From Verrucomicrobiota bacterium (GTDB lineage Bacteria; Verrucomicrobiota; Verrucomicrobiia; Limisphaerales; J093), in assembly GCA_016716505.1 (NCBI GenBank), contig JADJWF010000002.1, forward strand, positions 496,001 to 560,000: 64,000 bases of DNA, in the 5' to 3' direction. The position numbers and the translations under genes are program-made. How positions within the stretch are numbered: position 1 is the first letter of the stretch; each line of letters begins with the position of its first letter. The notes under the pieces are model-generated. The model was not told where the DNA came from. It saw nothing but the letters and a program-made list of their open reading frames with translations, and searched no databases. This document shows, piece after piece, positions 1 to 9,458 of the stretch.

Positions 1-1118
<1,118 letters not shown>

Positions 1119-1424
1119 GTGTCAGCTTCCAATTCAGGTTGAGCCCCCCAGCCGCCGCCCGGCAAAACGGCAACCGGGTGGCGAATGGCGGATGCCGCCA
1201 AGCGGCCCCCCGGAGGCGGCGATTTGGTTTCTCCGCTCTGGGAATCCACCTGACAGCGGCTTCAGTATCCCGAAACGCTGCCGGGCCGGCTCCACCTGCA
1301 TTGGCCAGTCCTTCGCATATTTTGCCCTCGGCGAAACCGTCTCCCGGAAGCCGAAAACACGCGAGCGAAGCCGGGCCGTGCCCGCCAAACCTGCGCCAAC
1401 CCCGATCCCCGCCGGATGGCCGGC
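1119..1424. other. Intergenic region, no gene seen
   Basis: These 306 bp separate the small monooxygenase-fold gene from nifJ on the minus strand. Short frames are present, but none has recognisable protein similarity. The region presumably carries the nifJ promoter; I could not identify a convincing one. Confidence 0.4.
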
Positions 1425-1799
1425 TCAAACCGGGACCGATCGCGTCACGCCGCACTCGTACACGAACCAAGCGGGATTCAGATGGCCGAGCGGGCCCTTG
1501 AGCTGGTCGAGTTCCCCGGCCGGCCCATGCACCTCCACGCGGACCAGCTCGGCCAGCGCCAGGAACTTTTCCAGCAGATCCCCCACGTTGGTCAGATGGG
1601 CGAGCAGGCCGGCAGCGCCCAAGTATGCCTCGCGGCAGAAGATCTGGTCGTCGTTCAGGGTGAACTCGTAATAGAGCACCTTGTCTTCCCGGGCGGTCCG
1701 GGCGACGAATTCCCGCAACAGGGCCTTGGCCGCCGGCATCTGACCAGAGCGGACGTTGAAGTACGGATGGATGCTGACCGCGCGTTCGATGACATTCAT
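1425..1799 (-). CDS. Antibiotic-biosynthesis-monooxygenase (ABM)-like small protein
   Basis: This predicted 124-residue cytoplasmic protein starts MNVIERAVSIHPYFNVRSGQ. The chain contains VLYYEFTLNDDQIFCREAY and LLAHLTNVGDLLEKFLAL, which fit the ABM dimeric alpha/beta-barrel fold. In that family the strand 'yeF...d.....reaY...eAl..Hl' is the core. I chose the internal ATG (1797-1799) because the preceding 12 codons look like untranslated sequence and the ABM domain begins here. Proteins of this size include quinol monooxygenases and heme-degrading enzymes; the substrate cannot be told from sequence. The C-terminus (LNPAWFVYECGVTRS) extends past the usual domain. Confidence 0.6.
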   Translation of the reverse strand: MNVIERAVSIHPYFNVRSGQMPAAKALLREFVARTAREDKVLYYEFTLNDDQIFCREAYLGAAGLLAHLTNVGDLLEKFLALAELVRVEVHGPAGELDQLKGPLGHLNPAWFVYECGVTRSVPV

Positions 1800-1955
1800 G
1801 TGGGGCAGCGTGAATGGCCAGCGCCCGGGAGGCAAATCCGGAGATGGTTTGCCCGGCCGGCGTCCCTGCGACCAACGCAGAAGAACCTACCGGGCCAGGA
1901 AACCAACGGGGACGTCGCTTGACGCGATGAGGCAAAAGGGTTCTGTTACCGGCAC

Positions 1956-2963
1956 ATGAAGACGATCCCGGTTTTCGCGGCCTTGTCGCTGGGACTGTTC
2001 GCTCGCCCGGTGGTCATTTGGGCGCAGGGCGATGAGGTCACCGCCCTGTTCCTGTACAAAGCCGCGTGGCACCAACAGAGCGACGACGGCGACCCGGTGC
2101 CGCTGCCGCCTTCGCAGGGGCCGTTTGACATCTTTGCCCAGGCCTATCTGAGCGACACGTTGTTGAACGATCCCGACGCGTTGATGTTCATTACCGGCAT
2201 GACGCTGCGGACCCCCTCGGGCTGGGTTGAGGCCATGGAGTTCGATCCCGAGTCCGGCTCGTTCGTGTTCGGCGCCGAAGCGCCCAGTCCCCAGGCGCTC
2301 AATCTCCGCTACGGTCCGGGCACCTACCGCTTCACGCTTTCCAGCCTGATCACAGGCAACTCGGTCTTCACGCTCGACCTGGGTTCGGACGAATATCCTC
2401 CCGCGCCCAAGGTGACCAACTTCGCCGCTGCGCAGCGCATTGATCCCGCGGCGGAGTTTGGGCTCGAATGGACGGAGTTCACCGGCGACGGCGACCGGGA
2501 AATCTGGGTGGAAATTTTCCGGCCCGAGGGCGGGGACAGCGTGCTCGAACTTGGACCCCTTCCCGGCTCGGACCGCCGGGCACTGATCCCAGCGGGATCC
2601 CTGACGGTGGATCAAGAGTACCGCGCGCGCTTGACGTTCACACGCTACACCCGGGCGGACGACACGGTGACCCCGTCCGTGTACACGGCCTTTGAGAGCT
2701 ACAACTTGCTCCCCATCCGCACCGCGGCCGGTGGCCCTCCCGCCCCGTCGTCGTTCACCGGGTGGCAGCGCCTGCCCAACGGCGATCTGGAGCTCGTGAT
2801 CGCTTGCGTTCCCGGACGCGCCCTGACTGTGGAAGGCACTTCTGCACTCGGCGCACCCTGGCAGGAGCTCATTTCCCTGACTCCCGCGGCGTCGCCGGCC
2901 AAGGTCGCGGTGGCGGCTTCGGCACTAGGCGACCAGCGATTCCTGCGCGCGAGCCAGCGGTAA
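1956..2963 (+). CDS. Secreted protein of unknown function
   Basis: This predicted 335-residue protein starts MKTIPVFAALSLGLFARPVVIWAQGDE, which is a clear Sec signal peptide with a cleavage region near WAQG. The mature part is acidic and rich in Gly, Pro and Ser. It contains a beta-rich segment resembling the fibronectin-type or discoidin-like extracellular modules of Verrucomicrobiota (PAPKVTNFAAAQRIDPAAEF, then LEWTEFTGDGDREIWVEIF). I do not recognise a named family. It probably acts outside the cytoplasm. It stands alone, with a divergent small gene on its left and a convergent membrane protein on its right. Confidence 0.72.
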   Translation: MKTIPVFAALSLGLFARPVVIWAQGDEVTALFLYKAAWHQQSDDGDPVPLPPSQGPFDIFAQAYLSDTLLNDPDALMFITGMTLRTPSGWVEAMEFDPESGSFVFGAEAPSPQALNLRYGPGTYRFTLSSLITGNSVFTLDLGSDEYPPAPKVTNFAAAQRIDPAAEFGLEWTEFTGDGDREIWVEIFRPEGGDSVLELGPLPGSDRRALIPAGSLTVDQEYRARLTFTRYTRADDTVTPSVYTAFESYNLLPIRTAAGGPPAPSSFTGWQRLPNGDLELVIACVPGRALTVEGTSALGAPWQELISLTPAASPAKVAVAASALGDQRFLRASQR

Positions 2964-3038
2964 TTCATTCCCTTCAACGGACTCAGGCGGCTGCCCCTCG
3001 TCAGCCAGCCCGGCTCGGGCTCCCGTGGCCGCGGCGAC

Positions 3039-3557
3039 TCAGCGCAATGTCCCTCCGAAGCGGCCCACGGGCACGGGCGGCCGCATCAGGACCCAGAGGT
3101 AGTAGGCCAGGCACACGATGACGACCAGATTGCCGGCGGAGGATAGACCGTGCCACAGACCAAACTGGCTAATCGCCGCGGCTTTTTGTTCCGGCGTGGA
3201 GGACTCCGCGTAACGGATGATCTGCAGCCGGTGCATGGTGGGCAGCAGCCAGAACTTGACCGCGAGGTTGACGACCAAAAGACCGGCCAGACCGCCGAGG
3301 GTCAGCCGCTCGACGCGTTTGCCGCTGAAGAGGTGCTCGGCCAACAGGTGCAGCAGGGCGATGACCGCGCACCAAATCTGCACGGTCGCCAGCCGGCTGA
3401 TGATGATCTCCGCCACGCGACCGGCATGGGGACGGGGAAGCACGGTCGCCATCTCCGCCGAGAAGAACGCCGGTCCGGCGGCGATGGTGAAAAAAACCAC
3501 CGAGCCGAACCAGACGGCGGCGTTCAGGATGCCCACGAAGCGGATCAAGCTGTGCAT
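3039..3557 (-). CDS. DUF4149 (TMEM205-like) integral membrane protein
   Basis: This 172-residue protein has four predicted membrane helices: FVGILNAAVWFGSVVFFTIA near the start, WCAVIALLHLLAEHLF in the middle, LTLGGLAGLLVVNLAVKFWL, and NLVVIVCLAYYLWVLM at the end. The combination of an N-terminal 'n..vWfGs..ff..aagPa.F' motif with a loop bearing 'lp.mhr' matches the DUF4149/TMEM205 family, whose biochemical role is unknown. It ends facing the secreted protein gene on the left. The next gene upstream on the same strand end is lysC, about 155 bp away. Confidence 0.75.
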   Translation of the reverse strand: MHSLIRFVGILNAAVWFGSVVFFTIAAGPAFFSAEMATVLPRPHAGRVAEIIISRLATVQIWCAVIALLHLLAEHLFSGKRVERLTLGGLAGLLVVNLAVKFWLLPTMHRLQIIRYAESSTPEQKAAAISQFGLWHGLSSAGNLVVIVCLAYYLWVLMRPPVPVGRFGGTLR

Positions 3558-3712
3558 TGGGCAAACTTAGGCCGCTTCACACCAGACCGCCAAGCGCGGA
3601 TTCCGGGCCCCCTGCCGGCGACCACCCGCGCCGTCGCCACGACGCCCCTCACCCCGGAGCGCCGACCGGCAGCCCCCCGGAACCGGGGTGGCCACCGTCG
3701 CCGAAATCAGAC

Positions 3713-4930
3713 TCAGCCGAGAAAGGCCGCGTGGACGGCGCGCATGGCCGTTTCCGCCTTGGCGATTTCAATCACGACCGAGATCTTGATCTCGCTCGTC
3801 GAGATCATGTCAATGTTGATGCCTTCGCGTGCGAGGGTCTCGAACATGCGCGCTGCCACGCCCGAGTGACTGCGCATGCCCACGCCCACGATGGAGAGCT
3901 TGCCGATGGATTCGTTGGCGATGACCTGCTTGTAACCCAACTCCTTCTTCAGGCCCTCGATGACCTTCTGCGCCTTGAGCAGTTCCGACTTGTCCACCGT
4001 GAACGAGAGATCGGTCGTGGGAGCGCCGCTTCCGTGGCTGATGTTCTGGATGATCATGTCCACGTTCACCGCCGCATCCGCGAGGGCGGTGAACACGCGC
4101 GCCGCCATGCCGGGCCGGTCCGACAAGCCGATGATGGTGATCTTCGCCTGGTTCTTGTCCAACGAGACGCCGCGGATCACGACGTCCTCCATGCTCTTGG
4201 TTTCTTCTTTCACAATCGTTCCGGGGTTGTCGTTCAAACTGGAGCGGACTTCAAAGATCACACCGAACTTCTTGGCGAACTCGACTGACCGCAGTTGCAT
4301 GACCTTGGCCCCCGTGCCGGCCAGTTCGAGCAGTTCATCGTACGCAATCTCGTCGAGCTTGCGGGCATCCGGCACAATGCGCGGGTCGGCGGTGAACACA
4401 CCGTCCACGTCCGTGTAAATCTGGCAGAGATCCGCCTTCAAGGCGGCGGCCAGGGCGATGGCGGTCAGGTCCGACCCGCCCCGGCCAAGGGTGGTGATCT
4501 GCCCCTCGGCAGTCTGCCCCTGGAAACCCGCCACGATCACCACGTGCCCGCCGTCCAGCAACGCGTGAACCTTTTTCGGCGTAATGTTTTGAATCTTGGC
4601 CTTGGTGTGAACGCCGTCGGTCACGATGCCTGCCTGCGCGCCGGTGAGGGATTCGGCCGGGATGCCAAGGGCGTGCAGCGCCATCGCCGTGAGCGCGATC
4701 GTGGTCTGCTCGCCGGTGGCCAGCAGCATGTCCATTTCTCGCTCGCTCGGGAGCGGCATGATCGCGCGCGCCAGCTTGATCAGGTTGTCGGTCACGCCGC
4801 TCATGGCGGACACCACCACCACCAGGCGGTCTCCGCGTTCGCGGTACTGCGCCACGCGCGCGGCGACATTCTTGATGCGTTCGGGGTTGCCCACCGAGGT
4901 CCCGCCATACTTCTGAACGATAAGGGCCAT
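3713..4930 (-). CDS. lysC: Aspartate kinase
   Basis: This 405-residue enzyme phosphorylates L-aspartate, the first step to lysine, threonine, methionine and diaminopimelate. The amino-acid-kinase domain opens with MALIVQKYGGTSVGNPERI and has the substrate/ATP motifs VVVVSAMSGVTDNL, GRGGSDLTAIALAAAL and YTDVDGVFTADPRIV. Two C-terminal ACT domains follow (from about residue 265: ITIIGLSDRPGMAARVF and LSIVGVGMRSHSGVAARMF), which in this family bind lysine or threonine for feedback control. I chose the ATG at 4928-4930 because it is followed at once by the conserved KYGGTSV. A longer frame adds 18 residues with no family similarity. A methionine before the ACT part could serve as an internal start for a separate beta subunit, as in Bacillus; this is speculation. 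Confidence 0.95.
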   Translation of the reverse strand: MALIVQKYGGTSVGNPERIKNVAARVAQYRERGDRLVVVVSAMSGVTDNLIKLARAIMPLPSEREMDMLLATGEQTTIALTAMALHALGIPAESLTGAQAGIVTDGVHTKAKIQNITPKKVHALLDGGHVVIVAGFQGQTAEGQITTLGRGGSDLTAIALAAALKADLCQIYTDVDGVFTADPRIVPDARKLDEIAYDELLELAGTGAKVMQLRSVEFAKKFGVIFEVRSSLNDNPGTIVKEETKSMEDVVIRGVSLDKNQAKITIIGLSDRPGMAARVFTALADAAVNVDMIIQNISHGSGAPTTDLSFTVDKSELLKAQKVIEGLKKELGYKQVIANESIGKLSIVGVGMRSHSGVAARMFETLAREGINIDMISTSEIKISVVIEIAKAETAMRAVHAAFLG

Positions 4931-5155
4931 GCTGGTTGTTCGGTTGCCGCGCCGTTCTATGCGACCGGTTCCGGCAAGGTGCAAGAGAAATTACATCGCC
5001 TCAGACGCCGCGTCGCTGGTTCAGGCAATGTGATTTCGACCCGAGTACTGCCCGTGGGCCACCTGGACGGACCCGCCGACGACTCCCCCGCCGTCCGGGG
5101 CTGGAACAGAAAAGGGCTTTCCGGCCTCCGCCGGCCCGGCGATAAACCGGGCGGC

Positions 5156-6448
5156 ATGTTGAACTACATCTGGCTCGGGCTGGTGCTGGCCGCAGTGGGG
5201 CTGGCCGGCCATGCCGGACGACTCGGGGAACTGACGACCGGCGCCATCGAGTCGGCCGAGGCGGCGGTGATGAAGACCGCGCTGCCGCTGGTGGGCATCA
5301 CTGCATTGTGGCTGGGGATTCTGCGGCTGGCCGAACGGGCCGGCCTGGTGGCCAGCCTCGCCCGCCTGATGCGCCCGCTGATGCGCTGGCTCTTTCCCGA
5401 TGTGCCCGCCCACCACCCCGCCCTCGGCTCGATGCTGATGAATATGACGGCCAATTTCATCGGTCTGACCAACGCCGCCACGCCGCTCGGGCTGCGCGCG
5501 ATGAAAGACCTCGAGTCGCTTAACCCGCACCCCGGGACCGCGACCAATGCGATGTGCATGTTCCTCGCGATCAACACCAGTTCGATCCAACTCATTCCGA
5601 TGACGGCGATTGGCATTCTCGCCGTGGGAGGCTCGGCCAACCCGACAGCCATCGTCGGCACGTCGCTGCTGGCGACCTTTTGCTCGACGTTTGTGGGCAT
5701 CAGCGCGGCCCGGCTGTTGCAGCGTTTCCGGTTTGATCGCGCTCCCCAATCAGCTTTGAGCGGGCCGACGCCTCCGGTACCGTCCGCCACGCCGGAGGCC
5801 GGGCCGACACCGCGCCCCTTGGCGTGGTGGGGGCGGTTGATCTTGGTGGGCGGCGTGGTGGCGGCACTCTGGGCGGTCGTGTCCGGAGCGATTCACGGGT
5901 CGGGCAGTCCAGCGGCGCGGTGGGTTAACGCGGTGTCCGTGGTCGCGGTGCCCCTTTTCCTCGGGATGATCCCCCTGTACGCCGCGTTGCGCGGAGTGCG
6001 GGTGTTCGACGAGTTTGTAGAAGGCGCCAAGGAAGGCTTCCAGCTTTGGGTGCGGATCATCCCCTACTTGGTCGCCATGCTGGTGGCCATCGGCATGTTT
6101 CGCGCGGCGGGGGGCATGGACCTGCTGGCCCGTGGACTCGGACCGCTGCTCGGCGCGCTGGGCTTTCCCGCGGAACTGCTGCCGATGTCGGTGATGCGGC
6201 CCTTGAGCGGCAGCGGCACGATCGCGCTGTTCCGCGACCTGGTGGAAACTGCCGGCGCGGACAGTCTCGTCGCCCGGATCGGGGGCACCATCCTCGGCAG
6301 CACCGAAACCACGTTTTACGTCATTGCGGTGTACTTTGGTTCCGTGGGCATCACCCGTACCCGGCACGCCGTGCCGGCCGGGCTGTTGGCGGACCTGGCG
6401 GGCATCATTGCCTCTGTTGGGATCTGCCGGCTGGTGTTTGCGTCGTGA
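5156..6448 (+). CDS. SpmA-SpmB fusion membrane protein (nucleoside recognition/gate domains)
   Basis: This 430-residue protein starts MLNYIWLGLVLAAVGLAGHA and is very hydrophobic. The first half matches spore maturation protein A (TTGAIESAEAAVMKTALPLV, then LNMTANFIGLTNAATPLGLR-type motif MNMTANFIGLTNAATPLGLR). After a Pro-rich linker near residue 195, the second half matches spore maturation protein B: motifs FVEGAKEGFQLWVRIIPYLV, MSVMRPLSGSGTIAL and ILGSTETTFYVIAVYFGSVG. In Bacillus the two are separate and affect spore core dehydration. The family is widespread in non-sporulating bacteria, where it is probably a transporter-like protein. I took the ATG at 5156 because a long upstream extension in frame overlaps lysC antisense and lacks similarity. 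A hypothetical gene follows 42 bp downstream. Confidence 0.88.
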   Translation: MLNYIWLGLVLAAVGLAGHAGRLGELTTGAIESAEAAVMKTALPLVGITALWLGILRLAERAGLVASLARLMRPLMRWLFPDVPAHHPALGSMLMNMTANFIGLTNAATPLGLRAMKDLESLNPHPGTATNAMCMFLAINTSSIQLIPMTAIGILAVGGSANPTAIVGTSLLATFCSTFVGISAARLLQRFRFDRAPQSALSGPTPPVPSATPEAGPTPRPLAWWGRLILVGGVVAALWAVVSGAIHGSGSPAARWVNAVSVVAVPLFLGMIPLYAALRGVRVFDEFVEGAKEGFQLWVRIIPYLVAMLVAIGMFRAAGGMDLLARGLGPLLGALGFPAELLPMSVMRPLSGSGTIALFRDLVETAGADSLVARIGGTILGSTETTFYVIAVYFGSVGITRTRHAVPAGLLADLAGIIASVGICRLVFAS

Positions 6449-6490
6449 CGGTTGGCGGGTCAAGGTTGAACCCGAGCAAGGGCACTTCAC

Positions 6491-7048
6491 ATGGCGTGGC
6501 GAATCGCGGACTGGGTGACGCACGGCGAGTGGGACAACCGCCAGCGCGGCCGGGTCTTTGGCTGGCTCTGGATGGCCGCGCGTAAAGAGCCGCTGTCGGT
6601 CGAAGTGACCGGGAACGCATGTCGCGACCTGGCCGGCTGTTTCCTGGCGTTTCGCCGCCGCGCCACGGCGCCGCCGGCCAAACCGGCGCCGAGTCGGGCG
6701 ATTCTGGCGCTGATGCGAAGAGGCGTCGCCGGTGCCCAAACTGCCTCCCGCCGGATCAAGGTGCCTGCCCTGCCGGAGGACGAGGTGGAGATCCGCCGCC
6801 TATTGGGCCTGGAGGTGCCGACGCGCCTCGCGAACGCCTTATCCCTCGAATGGTACAGCGATCAGGGCGAGCGTATCGTACTCGAGTCTCTGGACTTCGA
6901 CCTGCAAATCTCCACCCCATTGTGGAATTTGACGGTCGCCGAGGAGGAGCGCCAACGGCAGATTCTTCGAGAGTTTCTAGCGAGGGTTCACCGGCGTTCG
7001 AGGAACCGGGGCGCGGGGCCGGCAGCGGACGAAGCGCAGTCTGACTGA
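6491..7048 (+). CDS. Hypothetical protein, probably co-transcribed with the SpmA-SpmB gene
   Basis: This predicted 185-residue soluble protein starts MAWRIADWVTHGEWDNRQRG. I recognise no family. The N-terminal third has a short pattern typical of small verrucomicrobial proteins (WDNRQRGRVFGWLWMAARKEPL). The middle is basic and Ala/Pro-rich. The C-terminal part is acidic then Arg-rich (AEEERQRQILREFLARVHRR), probably helical. Third codon positions are strongly G/C, as in neighbouring genes, which supports coding. It begins 42 bp after the SpmA-SpmB stop on the same strand, suggesting one transcript. Confidence 0.6.
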   Translation: MAWRIADWVTHGEWDNRQRGRVFGWLWMAARKEPLSVEVTGNACRDLAGCFLAFRRRATAPPAKPAPSRAILALMRRGVAGAQTASRRIKVPALPEDEVEIRRLLGLEVPTRLANALSLEWYSDQGERIVLESLDFDLQISTPLWNLTVAEEERQRQILREFLARVHRRSRNRGAGPAADEAQSD

Positions 7049-7181
7049 GGCGGAACAATCCGCGTCGGCCACCCCGCCTCGACTCAGGATGAAGTTTTCC
7101 GCCGTTTCGGCGTCGAACACGGGGCGTTGGTTGACAAACGGCCGCCCGCCCGAAAAAGTGTCCCTAACATTGAACTCGACC

Positions 7182-9341
7182 ATGATGAAACATCGTTTGA
7201 CCGGTTGGCGGAGGTTTGCGACCTGGGTAAGCGCGGGTGGTTTGGGCTCGGCGGCGGCGCTGGCGTTCGTCAGCGAGACGACGCGCGAGTTCTTCACCAC
7301 CGGCGACTTCGACGGGGATGGCAAGAGCGACCTGGTGATCCACGACCGCGCCAGCGGCAAATATCGGATCGGCTACCAGAATGCCGACGGCACCTTCGAG
7401 TGGGTCAACCACCGTCTCAGCGGGGTGAAGGATGCAACCTCGGTTTCGGTCGGCCGGTTGCTGGACCTCAAGCGCGACGTGCTGGTCGTCGCGTCCGCCG
7501 ACGCCAACCTGATTCACCTGGTGGAGGCAAGCCAGCGAGGCATCACCGCGAAGCCGAGCCTCGTGCCGTTCTCGCTGCTGGGTCCTGCCTTCGCCGTGGC
7601 CACCGACATCGGCGGCCGGGACAACACCCCGCTCGACGACCTGGTGGTTGTGAGCATTTACAATGACCCGGACCCGTTCAAAGTCACCCTCCACCGAAAT
7701 AGCGGCAACGGGAACCTGGAGGAGGTCCTCGCCGAGGAGCAAATCGAGGCCCAACCGTCGCGGGCCAATGTCGTCAAGCTCGGGCCCAACGGCCCCAAGG
7801 CTGTGGCGGCCATCCTTACCAACGACGACGGCTCAGCGCTCGTCCTCACGGACTTCAGCGGGAGCGAGCCTCGTGTGTTGGGCCTGCTGGGCGGCCTGCC
7901 CAAGAATGCGGCTTACGTCATGGCGGACTTTCAGGGGACCGGCCTGCCGCAGGTCGGCATCTACAAACCCGACGACCCCCAAGTGAAGGCGTACTCTCTC
8001 ACGTTGGCGAATGATCAGGTCCAGTTTGCCGAAGTGGGTGACTACACCCTCGACAAGCCCGTGAAGCTCATCGTGGCCGTGCCCGGCGAGAGGGCCGCCA
8101 ACGCGCTCGTCATCTTTGGCAAGGGCGAGGAGGCGGCAGTGTTCGCGGTCGGGGAAAGCGGCCCCCTCCAGACGCTGACGGCCAAGCCCGGTAATCTGTT
8201 TTTCGGAGCCCTCCCGATTGACGGCGGCTTCTATCTCTTCGGCGCACCGGACTACGCGAAGTACTGCACCGAGGGGCAGCCTTACAAACTGGCCGGGGGC
8301 CGGTACACCGCCGGCGCAGCGGTTGCCTTGGCCTCGATGGCCGACAGCGACGACGCCACCGTCGGCGACATTCACAAGCGCATCGTCGAGACCCTGGAGA
8401 GACACGCCATCAAGGCCTTCGCCGACATGAAGCCCTACACCAACACCATCCCGGGCACCAAGGTCACCTACGTGATGATCCCCATCCCGGGCGGCGAGTT
8501 CACGATGGGCAGCCCCGAGTCCGAGGCTGGGCGCTCCGGTGACGAGGGACCGACGCGCAAGGTCAAGATTTCGCCTTTCTGGATGGCGAAGTTCGAAACC
8601 ACGTGGAACGAGTACGAGATTTTCATGTACCCGGACGACGAGCGCAAACTGCGGGCCGACAACCCCACCGAGGAGTACGTCAATGCCGTGTCCGACGCCG
8701 TGACCCGGCCATCCAAGCCTTACATGGAAATGAGCTTCGGGATGGGCAAGGACGGTTTTCCCGCGATCTCGATGACCCAGCACGCCGCGAACAAGTACTG
8801 CCACTGGCTCAGCGCCAAGACCGGTCACTTCTACCGGCTCCCCACCGAGGCGGAATGGGAGTACGCCTGCCGCGCCGGCACTACTACCGCCTACTCTTTC
8901 GGAGACGATCCGGCCAAGCTCGCCGAGTACGGCTGGTTCGAGGAAAACAGCGATTTCAAGTACCAGAAGGTCGGCCGTAAGAAACCCAACCCGTGGGGCC
9001 TGCACGACATGCACGGCAACGTCGTCGAATGGTGCCTGGACCAGTACGAGGAAAGCTACGATCCCGTGAAAACCCTTCTGACCGATCCGTGGCACCGCGC
9101 GACCAAGCCCTACCCGCACGCAGTGCGCGGTGGTTCCTTCGATGACCCGCCGGACCGCCTCCGAAGTGCTGCCCGCCGCGGTTCGACCAAAGATTGGAAA
9201 ATGCGCGACCCGCAACTGCCCAAGAGCATCTGGTGGCTGACGGATGCGCAATTCCTGGGCTTCCGCATCGTGCGCCCGCTGGCCGTGCCGCCGCCCGAGC
9301 AGTTGCAGAAGTACTGGACCAGCGGCGTGGAACGCGAGTAG
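7182..9341 (+). CDS. Secreted FG-GAP plus formylglycine-generating-enzyme-like (SUMF1) protein
   Basis: This 719-residue protein starts with a signal peptide (MMKHRLTGWRRFATWVSAGG, cleavage around ALAFVS). Just after it is an FG-GAP/VCBS calcium-type loop, FFTTGDFDGDGKSDLVIHD, and the first ~400 residues look like a beta-propeller repeat region. The C-terminal ~300 residues are an FGE-sulfatase/SUMF1 domain: MIPIPGGEFTMGSPESEAGR, FWMAKFETTWNEYEIFM, RLPTEAEWEYACRAGTTTAY, GLHDMHGNVVEWCLDQY and HAVRGGSFDDPPDRLRSAAR. True FGEs oxidise a sulfatase cysteine and use paired Cys residues near the C-terminus; these are not evident here, so a binding or structural role is more likely than catalysis. I chose the ATG at 7182 over one 93 bp upstream because only it opens a good signal peptide. 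Confidence 0.85.
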   Translation: MMKHRLTGWRRFATWVSAGGLGSAAALAFVSETTREFFTTGDFDGDGKSDLVIHDRASGKYRIGYQNADGTFEWVNHRLSGVKDATSVSVGRLLDLKRDVLVVASADANLIHLVEASQRGITAKPSLVPFSLLGPAFAVATDIGGRDNTPLDDLVVVSIYNDPDPFKVTLHRNSGNGNLEEVLAEEQIEAQPSRANVVKLGPNGPKAVAAILTNDDGSALVLTDFSGSEPRVLGLLGGLPKNAAYVMADFQGTGLPQVGIYKPDDPQVKAYSLTLANDQVQFAEVGDYTLDKPVKLIVAVPGERAANALVIFGKGEEAAVFAVGESGPLQTLTAKPGNLFFGALPIDGGFYLFGAPDYAKYCTEGQPYKLAGGRYTAGAAVALASMADSDDATVGDIHKRIVETLERHAIKAFADMKPYTNTIPGTKVTYVMIPIPGGEFTMGSPESEAGRSGDEGPTRKVKISPFWMAKFETTWNEYEIFMYPDDERKLRADNPTEEYVNAVSDAVTRPSKPYMEMSFGMGKDGFPAISMTQHAANKYCHWLSAKTGHFYRLPTEAEWEYACRAGTTTAYSFGDDPAKLAEYGWFEENSDFKYQKVGRKKPNPWGLHDMHGNVVEWCLDQYEESYDPVKTLLTDPWHRATKPYPHAVRGGSFDDPPDRLRSAARRGSTKDWKMRDPQLPKSIWWLTDAQFLGFRIVRPLAVPPPEQLQKYWTSGVERE

Positions 9342-9363
9342 GGCCGACCGACTGGAATTACGG

Positions 9364-9391
9364 CGGCGGCACTTCCCCGGGAGTGCCGCCG
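9364..9391 (+). terminator. Candidate intrinsic terminator hairpin
   Basis: A perfect 10-bp stem (CGGCGGCACT at 9364-9373 pairing with AGTGCCGCCG at 9382-9391) closes an 8-base loop, 22 bp after the stop codon of the FG-GAP/SUMF1 gene. It is followed by a weak T-rich stretch (CTTCGCTTT). The stem may also serve the convergent gene on the other strand. Confidence 0.6.
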
Positions 9392-9458
9392 CTTCGCTTT
9401 GGTGGATGCCTTGCGCCGCGGTTCGGCGCCGAGCGCTGACGCCGTCCTCAAGCCGGCG

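Noticed and set aside
4295..5155. Upstream extension of the SpmA-SpmB reading frame
   Set aside because: It is antisense to lysC and has no similarity to the family; the ATG at 5156 gives the normal N-terminus.
7131..7170. TTGACA (7131-7136) with TAACAT as a promoter of the FG-GAP/SUMF1 gene
   Set aside because: The two hexamers are 28 bp apart, too far for a sigma-70 promoter.
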